From positions 1-53,060 of the IMG/VR virus record IMGVR_UViG_3300027554_000056: a DNA stretch of 53,060 nt. One strand, written 5' to 3'. How positions within the stretch are numbered: position 1 is the stretch's first letter; every line of letters begins with the position of its first letter. Shown here piece after piece: positions 13,583 to 21,355 of this stretch. Below the pieces are notes generated by a model. That model worked only from the letters and a program-made list of their open reading frames with translations, made no database searches and was not told the origin of the DNA. This DNA is from a virus. The position numbers and the translations under genes are program-made.

Positions 13583-14270
13583 CCTTCCAGCAGTAACAAA
13601 GAAGCAGCAGAATCTGTTCGAGCAACTACTCGACCAGGTTGGTTGTGCGGTGTGTCATTTCCATTTGCGAGCTGAGGGCTCCTTAGGTGAGATACATCAC
13701 TTGGTCGAAGGTGGCAAGCGTCTATCACACTGGATGGTGTTACCCCTGTGCACTTATCACCACAGAGGCAATGGTGAACACGGCCCGACCAGGCATGGGA
13801 ATGAGACGCAGTTCAAGGCTCGCTACGGCACTGAGTTTGAGCTGATTCAAAAGTGCGCTGATTGGATTAACTGGCAATACCAGGATGAATTTGAAAATGA
13901 AAAAAGAATTAGCTACGAAACAGCCGACGCCATTGATCACGAGCCTGATGTCGACTGGGGTCCCGATGGTGATCACGATACCGATACCCATGCCGACGTG
14001 GAACCAGATCATGGCCATGAAGCTATCAAACCGAATGAAGTGCAAGAAGATGGTGCACGCGTTCACATCGGCTTCGTGCACTACTGCCACCGGCTCAAAG
14101 ACATCGACAACTACAGCGGCAAATGGGCGCTTGATGCGATTGTCAGTGCCGGCATACTTGCAGACGATTCGGCCAAAGAAATCGAAGCAGTCAGCCACCG
14201 GCAAGAAAAAATCCCGAAGTCGACGCCGGAATATACCGAAATCCATATTAGATCGGTCTTAGTTGCATGA
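13569..14270 (+). CDS. Ref-type RecA-dependent nuclease joined to a RusA-like C-terminus (233 aa)
   Basis: ATG at 13569 follows GGTGGAA. Residues 1-105 match the P1 Ref pattern, an HNH-type nuclease working with RecA: VGCAVCHFHLRAEG, GEIHHLVEGGKR, LPLCTYHHRGNGEHGPTRHG. Residues 155-230 look like the C-terminal half of a RusA-type Holliday-junction resolvase: RLKDIDNYSGKWALDAIVSAG then LADDSAKEIEAV. The linker between is Asp/His-rich and unlike a folded domain. The expected RusA N-terminus is in the next frame (13885-14056), so this is either a true fusion or two genes joined by a one-base deletion. Confidence 0.7.
   Translation: MQSTSLPAVTKKQQNLFEQLLDQVGCAVCHFHLRAEGSLGEIHHLVEGGKRLSHWMVLPLCTYHHRGNGEHGPTRHGNETQFKARYGTEFELIQKCADWINWQYQDEFENEKRISYETADAIDHEPDVDWGPDGDHDTDTHADVEPDHGHEAIKPNEVQEDGARVHIGFVHYCHRLKDIDNYSGKWALDAIVSAGILADDSAKEIEAVSHRQEKIPKSTPEYTEIHIRSVLVA
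13885..14056 (+). other. Out-of-frame N-terminal half of a RusA-like protein
   Basis: In the frame one base after that of the Ref ORF, an ATG at 13885 (or 13897) opens a stretch with GVPMVITIPIPMPTWNQIMA at its core, then an RMKCKKMVHAF helix. The beta strand ending in Pro-Met-Pro followed by an Asn is the look of a RusA-like N-terminus. The matching C-terminal half is in the Ref frame after about 14056. A shift of -1, or a one-base deletion in this region, would join them. The frame stays open to 14262. Confidence 0.5.
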
Positions 14271-14965
14271 GATACGTTGAGATGCTGGCGGGGCTGAATC
14301 CGACCATATCGAACTTCCTGGCAACCAACATCGATTCGGGTAATCGTGTGTTGAGTCCAGAGGACCAGGCAAAGCGATTAGCCGCTAAAAAGACCGGGTG
14401 TATTGCTTGTCGATCGCGCGGGCGTATCAAGGTGCTCGAAGATGGCGATACACAGAAAACGTGGCGGCCTTGCCCGGAGTGTGGAGGCTCGAAAAAGCGC
14501 AAGGTGCCGTCCGAGACTGAAACGCGGAGTTATCGTAAAGACCGTATATTGTCGGTTGAGCAATTGTCATTTGCGTTGGCTGGTATGGAGCCGCATATCC
14601 TGCGAGCCGCGCTTGTGTATGCAACACATGATGAAACAGCCCGTCTGGCGTTAATCAAGGACATCTCAAAGCTACTGGTCAAGCCAATCGCTGATGAGTT
14701 ATCAGCAGATGATAGGTCGATCATTGGTCTGTCCCGGGTGGTGTCTTACAACCTGAAGATGCGCGAAGGAGTGCACATAGTCCCGCTGAGGGGCGCTGAG
14801 CTGTTGTCTGTTAGTGAGCGCACCTGGTACCGCTCGTGGTCTCAGCCTTCCAAGGAATTAACAGACAAAGCGCGTGGGTGGATTCTGGTTGCTAATGATC
14901 ATATGAAACATAGGCTCACAGTCGACCAATCAGCGTGCGCATCAGCTCCTCCAGTATGCAATTAG
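14267..14965 (+). CDS. Q-like late antiterminator with zinc motif (232 aa)
   Basis: Last gene of the early rightward operon, where lambdoid phages carry Q. It has a zinc-binding arrangement GCIACRSRGR ... RPCPECGGSKKRK (residues 44-79), a CxxC pair type found in some Q proteins and DnaJ-like fingers. Near the C-terminus SVSERTWYRSWSQPSKEL resembles a helix-turn-helix. ATG at 14267 overlaps the previous stop. I assign Q by position and zinc motif; sequence alone does not prove it. Confidence 0.6.
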   Translation: MRYVEMLAGLNPTISNFLATNIDSGNRVLSPEDQAKRLAAKKTGCIACRSRGRIKVLEDGDTQKTWRPCPECGGSKKRKVPSETETRSYRKDRILSVEQLSFALAGMEPHILRAALVYATHDETARLALIKDISKLLVKPIADELSADDRSIIGLSRVVSYNLKMREGVHIVPLRGAELLSVSERTWYRSWSQPSKELTDKARGWILVANDHMKHRLTVDQSACASAPPVCN

Positions 14966-15086
14966 TACGTTCTAAATCCCTGCAATCGGTAGCTTCCTAA
15001 TAATAAGATTTCAGTTGTGAACAACTAGAATATAAAGTTCAGGATGACCTAACCTGTCAGAACTAACTATGAACAGCAAAATAAAA

Positions 15087-15905
15087 CTAAAGACTGACCC
15101 TTCTTCGGAATCGCGGGTCGTTCGCAAAAGCGTCTACAAGGGATACGACCTCGCTATCAAAGCTGTCGATCGCGCTAATCAAATCCATGCGAGAAACAGA
15201 CTCAGCGTCAGAGATTTCTATCTGGAAGTCGATGGCTTCATCAAACTGGATTTCTTTGTTAGGCATTTGGATATTGCCGACATGAATATTGCCCCCAAAA
15301 ACGGTCATGCCATCGAGCCGAGAATCAATTATTACAGTGCCCTGATCAGATATCTCTGCCCTAATCGTCCCGATGTTTATGTGCCGTCCCATCCGGACAT
15401 TGGTCAGTGTGACCATGCCGACCTGTGGGATAAGCATTTTATGCTTGTCCGCGACGTCGAGTTCGTGAATTGTTCGGATTTTGGCCCCGCGCCCTCCAAG
15501 ATATATCTCGCGCCTACGAAGCTCGTCGATAACTGGCTGTCCTGCCCCTTTTATGCGTCCATCAAGCGCTCCGATAAAGGCGGCCTCATCCGTACCGGTC
15601 GGGAAATGCAGTTGGCTTATGCCCCTGTTATTGGCAAGGACGAGGTCATGAGCCAGATGATCAAGAGCAGTTCGGTAGTTGTGGACAACATCGCCAAGCA
15701 TGAGAGGGATTATGTCGGGGACGGGGATAACGGTTTTTACAATGAGCTGCTTAATGCCATTGACCTCATCTACGTTTTTGACCAATCTGTAGGGGTTGCT
15801 TTCAAGGAAGTCTCGAACATGAATTTTGAGTTCGTCGGCAAGGGCGCGTGCGCGGGCAATTTTTAAATGAACTGATTGAAAGTTATTAAATTTTAAAGGT
15901 TTCAC
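15087..15905 (-). CDS. Hypothetical moron-type protein (272 aa)
   Basis: Reads against the early and late operons, as independent morons do. It contains FQSVHLKIARARALADELKI near the start and LMLGDVVHNYRTALDHLAHDLV at about 85-106, a HEPN-like or conserved bacterial pattern that I have seen in unnamed proteins, and a beta-rich second half. GTG start at 15905, with AGGAAGAG upstream. The complementary plus-strand frame is also open but lacks protein-like features. Function unknown; possibly a lysogeny trait. Confidence 0.65.
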   Translation of the reverse strand: MKPLKFNNFQSVHLKIARARALADELKIHVRDFLESNPYRLVKNVDEVNGIKQLIVKTVIPVPDIIPLMLGDVVHNYRTALDHLAHDLVLANNRGISQLHFPTGTDEAAFIGALDGRIKGAGQPVIDELRRREIYLGGRGAKIRTIHELDVADKHKMLIPQVGMVTLTNVRMGRHINIGTIRAEISDQGTVIIDSRLDGMTVFGGNIHVGNIQMPNKEIQFDEAIDFQIEISDAESVSRMDLISAIDSFDSEVVSLVDAFANDPRFRRRVSL

Positions 15906-16066
15906 TCTGCTTTCTCTTCCTAAGTAGGCGCGTAAAAAACCGACGTTTCCGTAGATTTCATGTTAAGACTCGCTCTTGGTGGCAGCTCTGAGAAAAAACT
16001 ATGTTGAAATGTGCTGAAGTAGTTAGCTGCTGTGCAAGAGCGTGTAGTTAAATTTAGGGGCATTTT

Positions 16067-17053
16067 TTAGCTATTTTGATCTCTGCCAAGAATAACCTCT
16101 TCACCGAAATCGCCAGTCCATTGCCTAATCTCCATCTGAGTGGGACCGGAGCTTGGGAATTCAGTGATGCTCAGGGTCTTGATACTGGCTTCCTTGAGGA
16201 GTTCATAATTGAAGTAAACCGTAGCAAAATTAGCTCTCTTTCTGACCGATCTATGAAATTCACCGATATCACTATACTCAGCGGTAATGGTGCTTAGAGA
16301 CGCGTGCTTGACGATAGTATTGGGGTCAAAGCCGGCCGCGGTGAAGAGTGGCAATCCACCACCCGTGTCGGATCTTTCACACTGAAAATTGAATTTAATC
16401 GACACTTTTTGACCGTGCATAAGGAAATAAGTATGTTGGAGCGCGCTGCTGACATCACAGTTATAAGTTTCAGAGTAGCTGCCATTTGTTATAGTAAATA
16501 TGGCCCGTCCTTCATGTTTTATAAGAATATTGTTTGCGGGGGTTTTCCCAATATTCTTAATGTCAATTTCGAGAATAAATCCAGGTGCGTTATTTATTTT
16601 GGTCGCCGTAAGACTTTTATTGGCGGCCGCTGTGGTGTTTCTAGCTTCACCTAGAATCCCACGCGTTTGAATTACCGTCCACACCAGAAGCCCGGTGGTG
16701 AGCATAGCAACGATGGCCTGAATGGCGCTTACCCTCAGCAAGCCTTTTGTAGCCTGAGCGACAATGTCTTGGGCTATAATATTGGCGATCGGAATGCTAG
16801 AGTTGAGAACCCTTTCCACAGATTTATAGCAGCTTGATCTGTCAGAGTTTTTTTGTTTTTGCCCGCAGTCTTGATAGGCATTGAACGCAAACGTGCTGAT
16901 GTTTACGGGGTATGTATTGGCATGGCTATCGTATCGCCACTGTTCATACTTATTTACTTTAATTAGCGTGTAGCTAGCGCCAGCAATAATAATAACAATT
17001 ACCAAAGGTAGCGCTGCAGTGTTAATCAGTGCTTTAGTTTTTGGACTGAGCAT
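16067..17053 (-). CDS. Two-span membrane protein, probable moron (328 aa)
   Basis: ATG at 17053. Hydrophobic helices at about 12-32 (AALPLVIVIIIAGASYTLIK) and 108-128 (VSAIQAIVAMLTTGLLVWTV) leave a periplasmic loop with two cysteines (QDCGQ, SSCYK). A short coiled coil (GEARNTTAAANKSLTAT) follows, then a cytoplasmic Ig-like domain with the IDIKNIGKTPANNI pattern. Proteins with this layout are frequent in prophages and genomic islands; their role is not known. It is transcribed opposite to the late operon. Confidence 0.7.
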   Translation of the reverse strand: MLSPKTKALINTAALPLVIVIIIAGASYTLIKVNKYEQWRYDSHANTYPVNISTFAFNAYQDCGQKQKNSDRSSCYKSVERVLNSSIPIANIIAQDIVAQATKGLLRVSAIQAIVAMLTTGLLVWTVIQTRGILGEARNTTAAANKSLTATKINNAPGFILEIDIKNIGKTPANNILIKHEGRAIFTITNGSYSETYNCDVSSALQHTYFLMHGQKVSIKFNFQCERSDTGGGLPLFTAAGFDPNTIVKHASLSTITAEYSDIGEFHRSVRKRANFATVYFNYELLKEASIKTLSITEFPSSGPTQMEIRQWTGDFGEEVILGRDQNS

Positions 17054-17350
17054 GCCATCTCTTCTAGTATCAAAATATAAATCACCGCGCTAAACCGATC
17101 ATGCGCAATTTTATTGCTCAAATTATTGGGTGTTCAGGTGTTACCGTACGCCTGTTCTGGAAGCTTTGCTAAATAATATGCTTGCGTGGCAGTGAAAAAC
17201 GTAATATATTCTAGTTGTCGATTCAGCACACGCATGTGCGACTTCAAGCGAATCGAGCAAAAAGCGCACGATTAAAGCCCGTTAGTCTGGTCAGTCAGCT
17301 TCGGGTTTTGTCGTTTCTGGCGTTTACAAATCTCAACTAAGGAATTTTCC
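17054..17350. other. Gene-free region between the morons and the lysis genes
   Basis: About 300 bases without a gene. It should hold the moron promoter (minus strand, near 17060-17110, not resolved), the candidate late promoter at 17182-17210, and a 5-prime leader of about 130 bases. In the leader, GCCCG (17276-17280) and CGGGTTTT (17304-17311) could form a hairpin that may act in pausing or Q loading. This is the usual location of a pR-prime and qut-type region. Confidence 0.45.
17182..17210 (+). promoter_or_regulatory. Candidate late promoter (pR-prime position)
   Basis: TTGCGT (17182-17187), a 17-base spacer, then TATATT (17205-17210). It is the best sigma70-like match in the gap upstream of the lysis genes and would give a leader of about 130 bases. 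Its place between the Q-like gene and the lysis genes fits a Q-controlled late promoter. Confidence 0.5.
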
Positions 17351-17689
17351 ATGCGAATGAAATTAATGGCCTGTATAGGGCTGTTCGGTTTGCTCGTGGG
17401 TGCCTGTATGGTGCCTGCAGCTGCTGAGCAGTCGACAAACTTCGATGCTTACCCAATGACAAATAAGACTAACGATTCTTCTACTGATGCGGTTGCGGTG
17501 CCTGATGCCGAATCCATAGGCTTAGCTGAGGTCATTGATATTGGTCCATCGGTTAGCGGCGTCGCAATGGCGGCATTGGAATCTGCGAATTTATCTATTG
17601 CTAGTCCAGCATCAAACCATGCTCATCAAGGTATTACGAGGTGTACGCACCTTGCCTTGCCGGTACGCGAACCTGGTTGGCGAGTCTAA
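17351..17689 (+). CDS. Small secreted or lipoprotein-type protein (112 aa)
   Basis: ATG at 17351 after AAGGAA. The N-terminus is a signal peptide (MKLMACIGLFGLLVGAC), with VGAC a possible lipobox and AAAEQ a possible signal peptidase I site. The rest is a low-complexity, acidic, Ser/Asn/Ala-rich mature part (KTNDSSTDAVAVPDAES). It has its own upstream promoter and a strong downstream terminator, so it may be expressed separately, even in the lysogen. Role unknown. Confidence 0.6.
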   Translation: MRMKLMACIGLFGLLVGACMVPAAAEQSTNFDAYPMTNKTNDSSTDAVAVPDAESIGLAEVIDIGPSVSGVAMAALESANLSIASPASNHAHQGITRCTHLALPVREPGWRV

Positions 17690-17723
17690 TACGACTCTGA
17701 AATAGATAACGAGTATGCGAATT

Positions 17724-17754
17724 AAAAAGGCCCGGCAAAGTTTGGGCCTTTTTT
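17724..17754 (+). terminator. Strong rho-independent terminator before the lysis genes
   Basis: AAAAAGGCCC pairs with GGGCCTTTTTT over a 10-base loop. The A-tract makes it symmetrical, so it could also work on the other strand. If the promoter at 17182 is the late promoter, this would be the terminator that Q must overcome. Confidence 0.85.
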
Positions 17755-17770
17755 GTACGTGTATTTGCCA

Positions 17771-17986
17771 ATGAGCCCAGACCAAGCATTGAGCCACTTA
17801 CGCACCGCACAAGGCTTTTGGGGTGTTCGAGTTGTCGGTGGTCCGGAGACAATATTTCCGAGCAAGGCAGGCGTCACTGTGACGATCAAAGATAACGACC
17901 GGGAGTTAACTGACGATGAATTCCTTGCTCAGTTCACAGGTAGTTCGTTCAAATTGCCACAAGTGGTTGACCAGGTGAATTCATGA
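17771..17986 (+). CDS. Hypothetical protein in the lysis region (71 aa)
   Basis: ATG at 17771; no ribosome site is visible and the open frame begins in the terminator T-run. The sequence (MSPDQALSHLRTAQGFWGVR, then a VTVTIKDNDRELTDDEFLAQF part) is soluble and not recognised. It ends overlapping the next start (ATGA). Expression would depend on read-through of the terminator just upstream. Confidence 0.5.
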   Translation: MSPDQALSHLRTAQGFWGVRVVGGPETIFPSKAGVTVTIKDNDRELTDDEFLAQFTGSSFKLPQVVDQVNS

Positions 17987-18189
17987 AAGCTCTAATCATC
18001 GCTGCGGCTATTGCACTTGGTGGTTGTGCATCGACTAAAGCGCCGGTACCGGCAACGACTATTACATACTCAGTCGATCGATTTGGTGTTCCGGCACCGG
18101 TTGTCAATGGTGTTCGTTATGAGATGACTGAGGATGAGCGCAGAAGCGTGATTCAGGCCATCGTCAACGAATACTGCCCAGCAAGTTAA
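17983..18189 (+). CDS. Small lipoprotein (68 aa)
   Basis: ATG at 17983 overlaps the previous stop. Residues 1-15 (MKALIIAAAIALGGC) are a clear lipoprotein signal with lipobox LGGC, so Cys15 should be lipid-anchored in the outer or inner membrane. The mature part has a Pro-rich start (TKAPVPATT) and a short helix (TEDERRSVIQAIVNEY). Its position next to the endolysin would suit an outer-membrane spanin, but it is less Pro-rich than Rz1. Confidence 0.65.
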   Translation: MKALIIAAAIALGGCASTKAPVPATTITYSVDRFGVPAPVVNGVRYEMTEDERRSVIQAIVNEYCPAS

Positions 18190-19209
18190 ATGTCATTGAT
18201 TGGCACTTTGTTTGGTGGGGCGGCTAAGCCGTTTACTGACACAGCTGAAACCTACATGGAGCAGAAGGGTGAAACCCGACGCACAGAGGTGCGTGCAGAC
18301 TCAGATGTAAGGGCAAAGCAACTCAGCACGACTGCTGCACTGCAAGCGGGTCAGAGTACTTGGCGTCCGATGTGGATGCACACGATACGCAAATTGTTGA
18401 GCTGGTACTTCAAGCTTTCATTTGCAGGCGCTACTGTCACGTTCGCCATGCTGGTCAGTACGTTTTTGGAGTATGCGCAGTATTCGCAATGGGCGCAGAT
18501 AAAAGATGATCTGGTCTGGTTTCTGGCTTCGTGGGTGGCGCTTGGTGCCTCCTTAGCATCGATTGCTACATGGTCCTTTCTTGGTTATTCACCGTTCCGT
18601 TCGATTTATGACAAAAACGGTGGCGGCAACGTTAGCCAGAAGCTGTTCGAAGTGGCGCGCAATGTTATTCCGGAAAGGCTTCAGCCAAAAATCATCCGCG
18701 AATCTATGCCGGAGCCGATTTATGCGGATGAAGGGATAGAACGGGTCAGTGGAATTGTGGTCCCGGGAAGCGATTCTAGTGTTCAGCCATTTGCAGAGCC
18801 TCGACGCGTTGCTCGTAGCAAGTACCTAACGCAAGCAGAGCTGGAGTGTAAGGGCAGGGCATGCGATTGCGAATACCCCGGCCTGGACCCTTTGGTGCTG
18901 GCGATCGCTGATGAGCTTCGTGAAGTATTCGGACCAATTGTTTCAAATTCAGCTTTTCGATGCCCCGCTCACAACAAAGCAGTTGGTGGAGCTAAAAAAA
19001 GTTACCACCTATACGGCCAGGCGATCGATCTTCGTGCTCTTAATGCTTCGCCTCAGCAAATTTACGACTACCTGAACAACAAGTACCCGAAGCAATTCGG
19101 AATTGGTCTGTACAACACATTCGTGCACATCGATACAAGAACAAACGGGTGGGCAAGGAAAACAGGCCCGCAGCGTCAATGGCGTGCGTTTAAACAACCA
19201 CAAGGCTAA
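18190..19209 (+). CDS. Membrane-anchored M15-type endolysin (339 aa)
   Basis: Combines a membrane part and a peptidoglycan peptidase. Residues 1-60 are hydrophilic; two hydrophobic helices lie at about 72-93 (WYFKLSFAGATVTFAMLVST) and 108-131, resembling 3TM-type holins (note WRPMWM before the first). From about 205 on is a peptidase M15 domain: SAFRCPAHNKAVGG, zinc ligands His273 and Asp280 in SYHLYGQAIDLR, and His313 in TFVHIDTR. It would cut peptide cross-links of the cell wall. Most phage M15 endolysins are free single domains, so this fusion is unusual. Confidence 0.8.
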   Translation: MSLIGTLFGGAAKPFTDTAETYMEQKGETRRTEVRADSDVRAKQLSTTAALQAGQSTWRPMWMHTIRKLLSWYFKLSFAGATVTFAMLVSTFLEYAQYSQWAQIKDDLVWFLASWVALGASLASIATWSFLGYSPFRSIYDKNGGGNVSQKLFEVARNVIPERLQPKIIRESMPEPIYADEGIERVSGIVVPGSDSSVQPFAEPRRVARSKYLTQAELECKGRACDCEYPGLDPLVLAIADELREVFGPIVSNSAFRCPAHNKAVGGAKKSYHLYGQAIDLRALNASPQQIYDYLNNKYPKQFGIGLYNTFVHIDTRTNGWARKTGPQRQWRAFKQPQG

Positions 19210-19212
19210 TTC

Positions 19213-19611
19213 ATGAAAACACTATTTCGACAGTTTGTTGAATCAAGCGAAGCTGATCCCGGAATTTTAAAGGCGCTCTCGCTTGTATTGCGTCAATCCT
19301 TGGAACGCGCCACATCACGTGTGGTTCATCTGCAGGCTGAACTCGATACGGCAATGGCTGTAGAGCGACACGCGCATGATCAACTGGCAGCAGTTGCCAG
19401 TCAACAGGAGCAGGCCTCTGTTGCATCATTTGCACCGGTAAAGGCGGCATTGGCTGCTTCCAGTGTCCCCGATGTTGATCTTGGGTCCACGGTAGGCGAA
19501 CAGCACAGCAATGCTAATGGCTTCCCCATGGTTTATGACAAGCCTTTATCAGCTGAAGCAAAAATAGATGATGAAGCGCTAATCGAAACACAGGATACGT
19601 CCAATGTCTGA
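19213..19611 (+). CDS. Hypothetical protein in the lysis region (132 aa)
   Basis: ATG at 19213, three bases after the endolysin gene. Residues 20-65 form an alpha-helical, coiled-coil-prone stretch (SLVLRQSLERATSRVVHLQA, then LDTAMAVERHAHDQLAAVAS). No hydrophobic helix is present, so it is not a normal Rz inner-membrane spanin. The end is acidic. It overlaps the next gene by eight bases. Role unknown. Confidence 0.55.
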   Translation: MKTLFRQFVESSEADPGILKALSLVLRQSLERATSRVVHLQAELDTAMAVERHAHDQLAAVASQQEQASVASFAPVKAALAASSVPDVDLGSTVGEQHSNANGFPMVYDKPLSAEAKIDDEALIETQDTSNV

Positions 19612-19768
19612 TTTTGGACAATACGGCGATAAAGTGAAACGCAAAGCAGAAAAGGCCGCTAAGAAATCCAGCAAGTGGTATCACTTAAACATCCCTGATA
19701 AATACCGGCCATTTTTCTGGCTTGGTGTTCTATTTGTGCTGGTTGTCGTCGTCGGATCGATAATCTGA
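19604..19768 (+). CDS. Small tail-anchored membrane protein (54 aa)
   Basis: ATG at 19604, overlapping the previous gene. The N-terminal half is basic (KVKRKAEKAAKKSSKWYHL) and the C-terminal half is a hydrophobic helix (FFWLGVLFVLVVVVGSII). This tail-anchored shape could suit an antiholin or holin-like peptide in the lysis cassette, but there is no family match. It ends overlapping the next start by one base (TGATG). Confidence 0.6.
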   Translation: MSDFGQYGDKVKRKAEKAAKKSSKWYHLNIPDKYRPFFWLGVLFVLVVVVGSII

Positions 19769-19938
19769 TGAAGGCGGTATTTACAGTCATCGTGGGTGCG
19801 TGCATGGCATGGCCAGCAACACCAGTATGTGAACAGTGGATAGACGCTTCTACCCGCGAGAAGTTAACTCAGGCTCAAGCCTTGGGTCGTAGTGAGATTG
19901 AGTGTCAAAAGCAAGCAATTAATCAGCATGTCCCATGA
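19768..19938 (+). CDS. Small secreted protein (56 aa)
   Basis: ATG at 19768 in overlap with the previous stop. The first residues (MKAVFTVIVGACMAWPATP) are a signal peptide; VGAC could be a lipobox, or cleavage could occur after the Ala-Thr-Pro stretch. The mature peptide has two cysteines (VCEQW, IECQK) and a helical middle. It may be periplasmic or a lipoprotein with a part in lysis. Function unproven. Confidence 0.55.
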   Translation: MKAVFTVIVGACMAWPATPVCEQWIDASTREKLTQAQALGRSEIECQKQAINQHVP

Positions 19939-19989
19939 GAACTGCATCGGTGTACATAGTCAGCATGCTGAAAATGGCGGCAGAGAACA

Positions 19990-20238
19990 GTGACCGAAGG
20001 GCAAAAGAAACCATCCGACAAACTAAGCGAGGACCATATCGCTTGGGTTGTTGCTGGTCATCGGCGTGCAATGAGATACCGAAGAACCTTTCGGTTTTTA
20101 TCCAAGGCATTGGGCGGATTATTTTCCACTCTCAAGTGGCTGGCAGACAGTCTTAAATGGGCGGTTCCATTATTCCTAAGTCTATACACGGCTTGGCAAT
20201 CAGGGTTGTTCGAGGCTTTGAAAGGATTCTACGGATGA
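19990..20238 (+). CDS. Small membrane protein, holin candidate (82 aa)
   Basis: GTG start at 19990 with a weak GCAGAG upstream. A charged N-terminus (TEGQKKPSDKLSEDH, then HRRAMRYRRTFRF) is followed by one hydrophobic helix near 52-75 (LKWAVPLFLSLYTAWQSGLF). It ends overlapping the next gene (ATGA). Size and place in the lysis cassette suit a class III holin or pinholin-like protein, but there is no specific motif. A rival frame starting at 19935 is less protein-like. Confidence 0.5.
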   Translation: MTEGQKKPSDKLSEDHIAWVVAGHRRAMRYRRTFRFLSKALGGLFSTLKWLADSLKWAVPLFLSLYTAWQSGLFEALKGFYG

Positions 20239-20687
20239 CTGAGAAACCAAGAATATGGGCCAACCGAATAGCTAAATTAGTGGTTGGTATGTCGATCTGT
20301 TTTCTGGCATACGATTTACTGATGCCTATCTATCATGACGTTGAATTTTCAGATTTTGAGCGCACTGATAAAGGGATACAGGCTAAGATCAAGTTTGTAA
20401 AAGACAGGGACTGCGCGCCTATCACTGGGACAGTTGTCGCGTTTGTATATTTTGGAGAAGACTACAGGCTTCCCGCAACCGTATTAAAAGATGGCGAGGT
20501 GCTAGTGCTGAAGAATTTTCCGCCTTCACAGACACCGACATCGGTAACGCTGACTTGGGTTGCTGCATCTGATTTACCCGACCCTACAGGTATAAGTATG
20601 GGTTTTTATCTTAAGTGCCAGACCCGGATAGCGCAGCATATCGAGTGGTTTTCAGATATCCATCTTGGCAGCCCGGCAGGCATTTGA
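20235..20687 (+). CDS. Membrane-anchored hypothetical protein (150 aa)
   Basis: ATG at 20235, coupled to the previous stop. A short cytoplasmic start is followed by one hydrophobic helix (residues 14-33, AKLVVGMSICFLAYDLLMPI) and a periplasmic beta-rich domain containing KFVKDRDCAPITGTVVAFVYF and TVLKDGEVLVLKNFPP, with two cysteines likely able to pair. It is the last gene before the fibre block. The family is not recognised. Confidence 0.6.
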   Translation: MTEKPRIWANRIAKLVVGMSICFLAYDLLMPIYHDVEFSDFERTDKGIQAKIKFVKDRDCAPITGTVVAFVYFGEDYRLPATVLKDGEVLVLKNFPPSQTPTSVTLTWVAASDLPDPTGISMGFYLKCQTRIAQHIEWFSDIHLGSPAGI

Positions 20688-20770
20688 AGTGGGAATTTGT
20701 AAATTAGAACTAGATGCAAAATCCCGTTATCGCACTAACATTAATTAACTAACCAGAGTAAAAATCCGAG

Positions 20771-21355
20771 ATGCCTGATGCACCTACCGACTTTAATCAG
20801 CCGGTAAGGCGTCCTGCGCGTGGTGAACAGAGGCCGATTAGTGATTGGTCCGGTTTTTCGACTTGGGATGGTAGTCCGTCATCAGTGCCGGAGGGTTATA
20901 TCTGGTCTCACGATGAAGCCAATGATGACCGTGATGTGTTGGATAACCATGCTGACTGGATAGAAAAACAAGCCAAAGACATAACTGGCGTTTCTGAGCC
21001 ATGGGTTCTTGGCAATACGTCGCGTAGATCTGCAATCGTTGATGAACATGGAGTATTGGTCTCTTATGTGGCGCTCGAAAATGCGAGCGCTGCACATATA
21101 GCCAACATCAAGCCTGGAACAAATGCGCTGATTTGGTTGGCTGAAAACTTTCGCAGCCAAATTATTGGTGATGGCTCCAGCAGTAGTTTCAGTTTCGATC
21201 ACGGATTTTCAGACGGTCACGTCAGTATCGATATCCGCAACAACGAATCCGGCGATATCGAGTATCCACATGTCAGCAATACAGGCGCGGTTGTCACCGT
21301 AAATTTCGCCGTTGCTCCACCTTCTAATAGTTACACAATTGAGGTTTCAAGATAA
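20771..21355 (+). CDS. Virion fibre-associated protein (194 aa)
   Basis: ATG at 20771. An N-terminal region rich in Pro/Arg/Trp (SDWSGFSTWDGSPSSVPEGY) leads to a C-terminal beta-sandwich domain (130-194) with IIGDGSSSSFSFDHGF and VTVNFAVAPPSNSYTIEV. The same domain ends the next protein. It overlaps that gene by one base (TAATG). This layout suggests a small fibre or a collar protein, perhaps a scaffold for the spike encoded downstream. No experimentally known relative comes to mind. Confidence 0.6.
   Translation: MPDAPTDFNQPVRRPARGEQRPISDWSGFSTWDGSPSSVPEGYIWSHDEANDDRDVLDNHADWIEKQAKDITGVSEPWVLGNTSRRSAIVDEHGVLVSYVALENASAAHIANIKPGTNALIWLAENFRSQIIGDGSSSSFSFDHGFSDGHVSIDIRNNESGDIEYPHVSNTGAVVTVNFAVAPPSNSYTIEVSR

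Noticed and set aside
13740-14246. Minus-strand ORF of 168 aa opposite the Ref-like gene
   Set aside because: Antisense shadow, Val/Ile/Phe-rich without protein-like pattern; the plus strand carries recognisable motifs.
15069-15866. Long plus-strand ORF (265 aa) opposite the 15087-15905 gene
   Set aside because: The minus-strand protein has conserved-looking motifs and a ribosome site; the plus frame is the antisense of it and has no family-like features.
19935-20156. Alternative 73-aa ORF in the lysis region
   Set aside because: Overlaps the 82-aa membrane protein frame, which has a clear hydrophobic helix and is coupled to the next gene.
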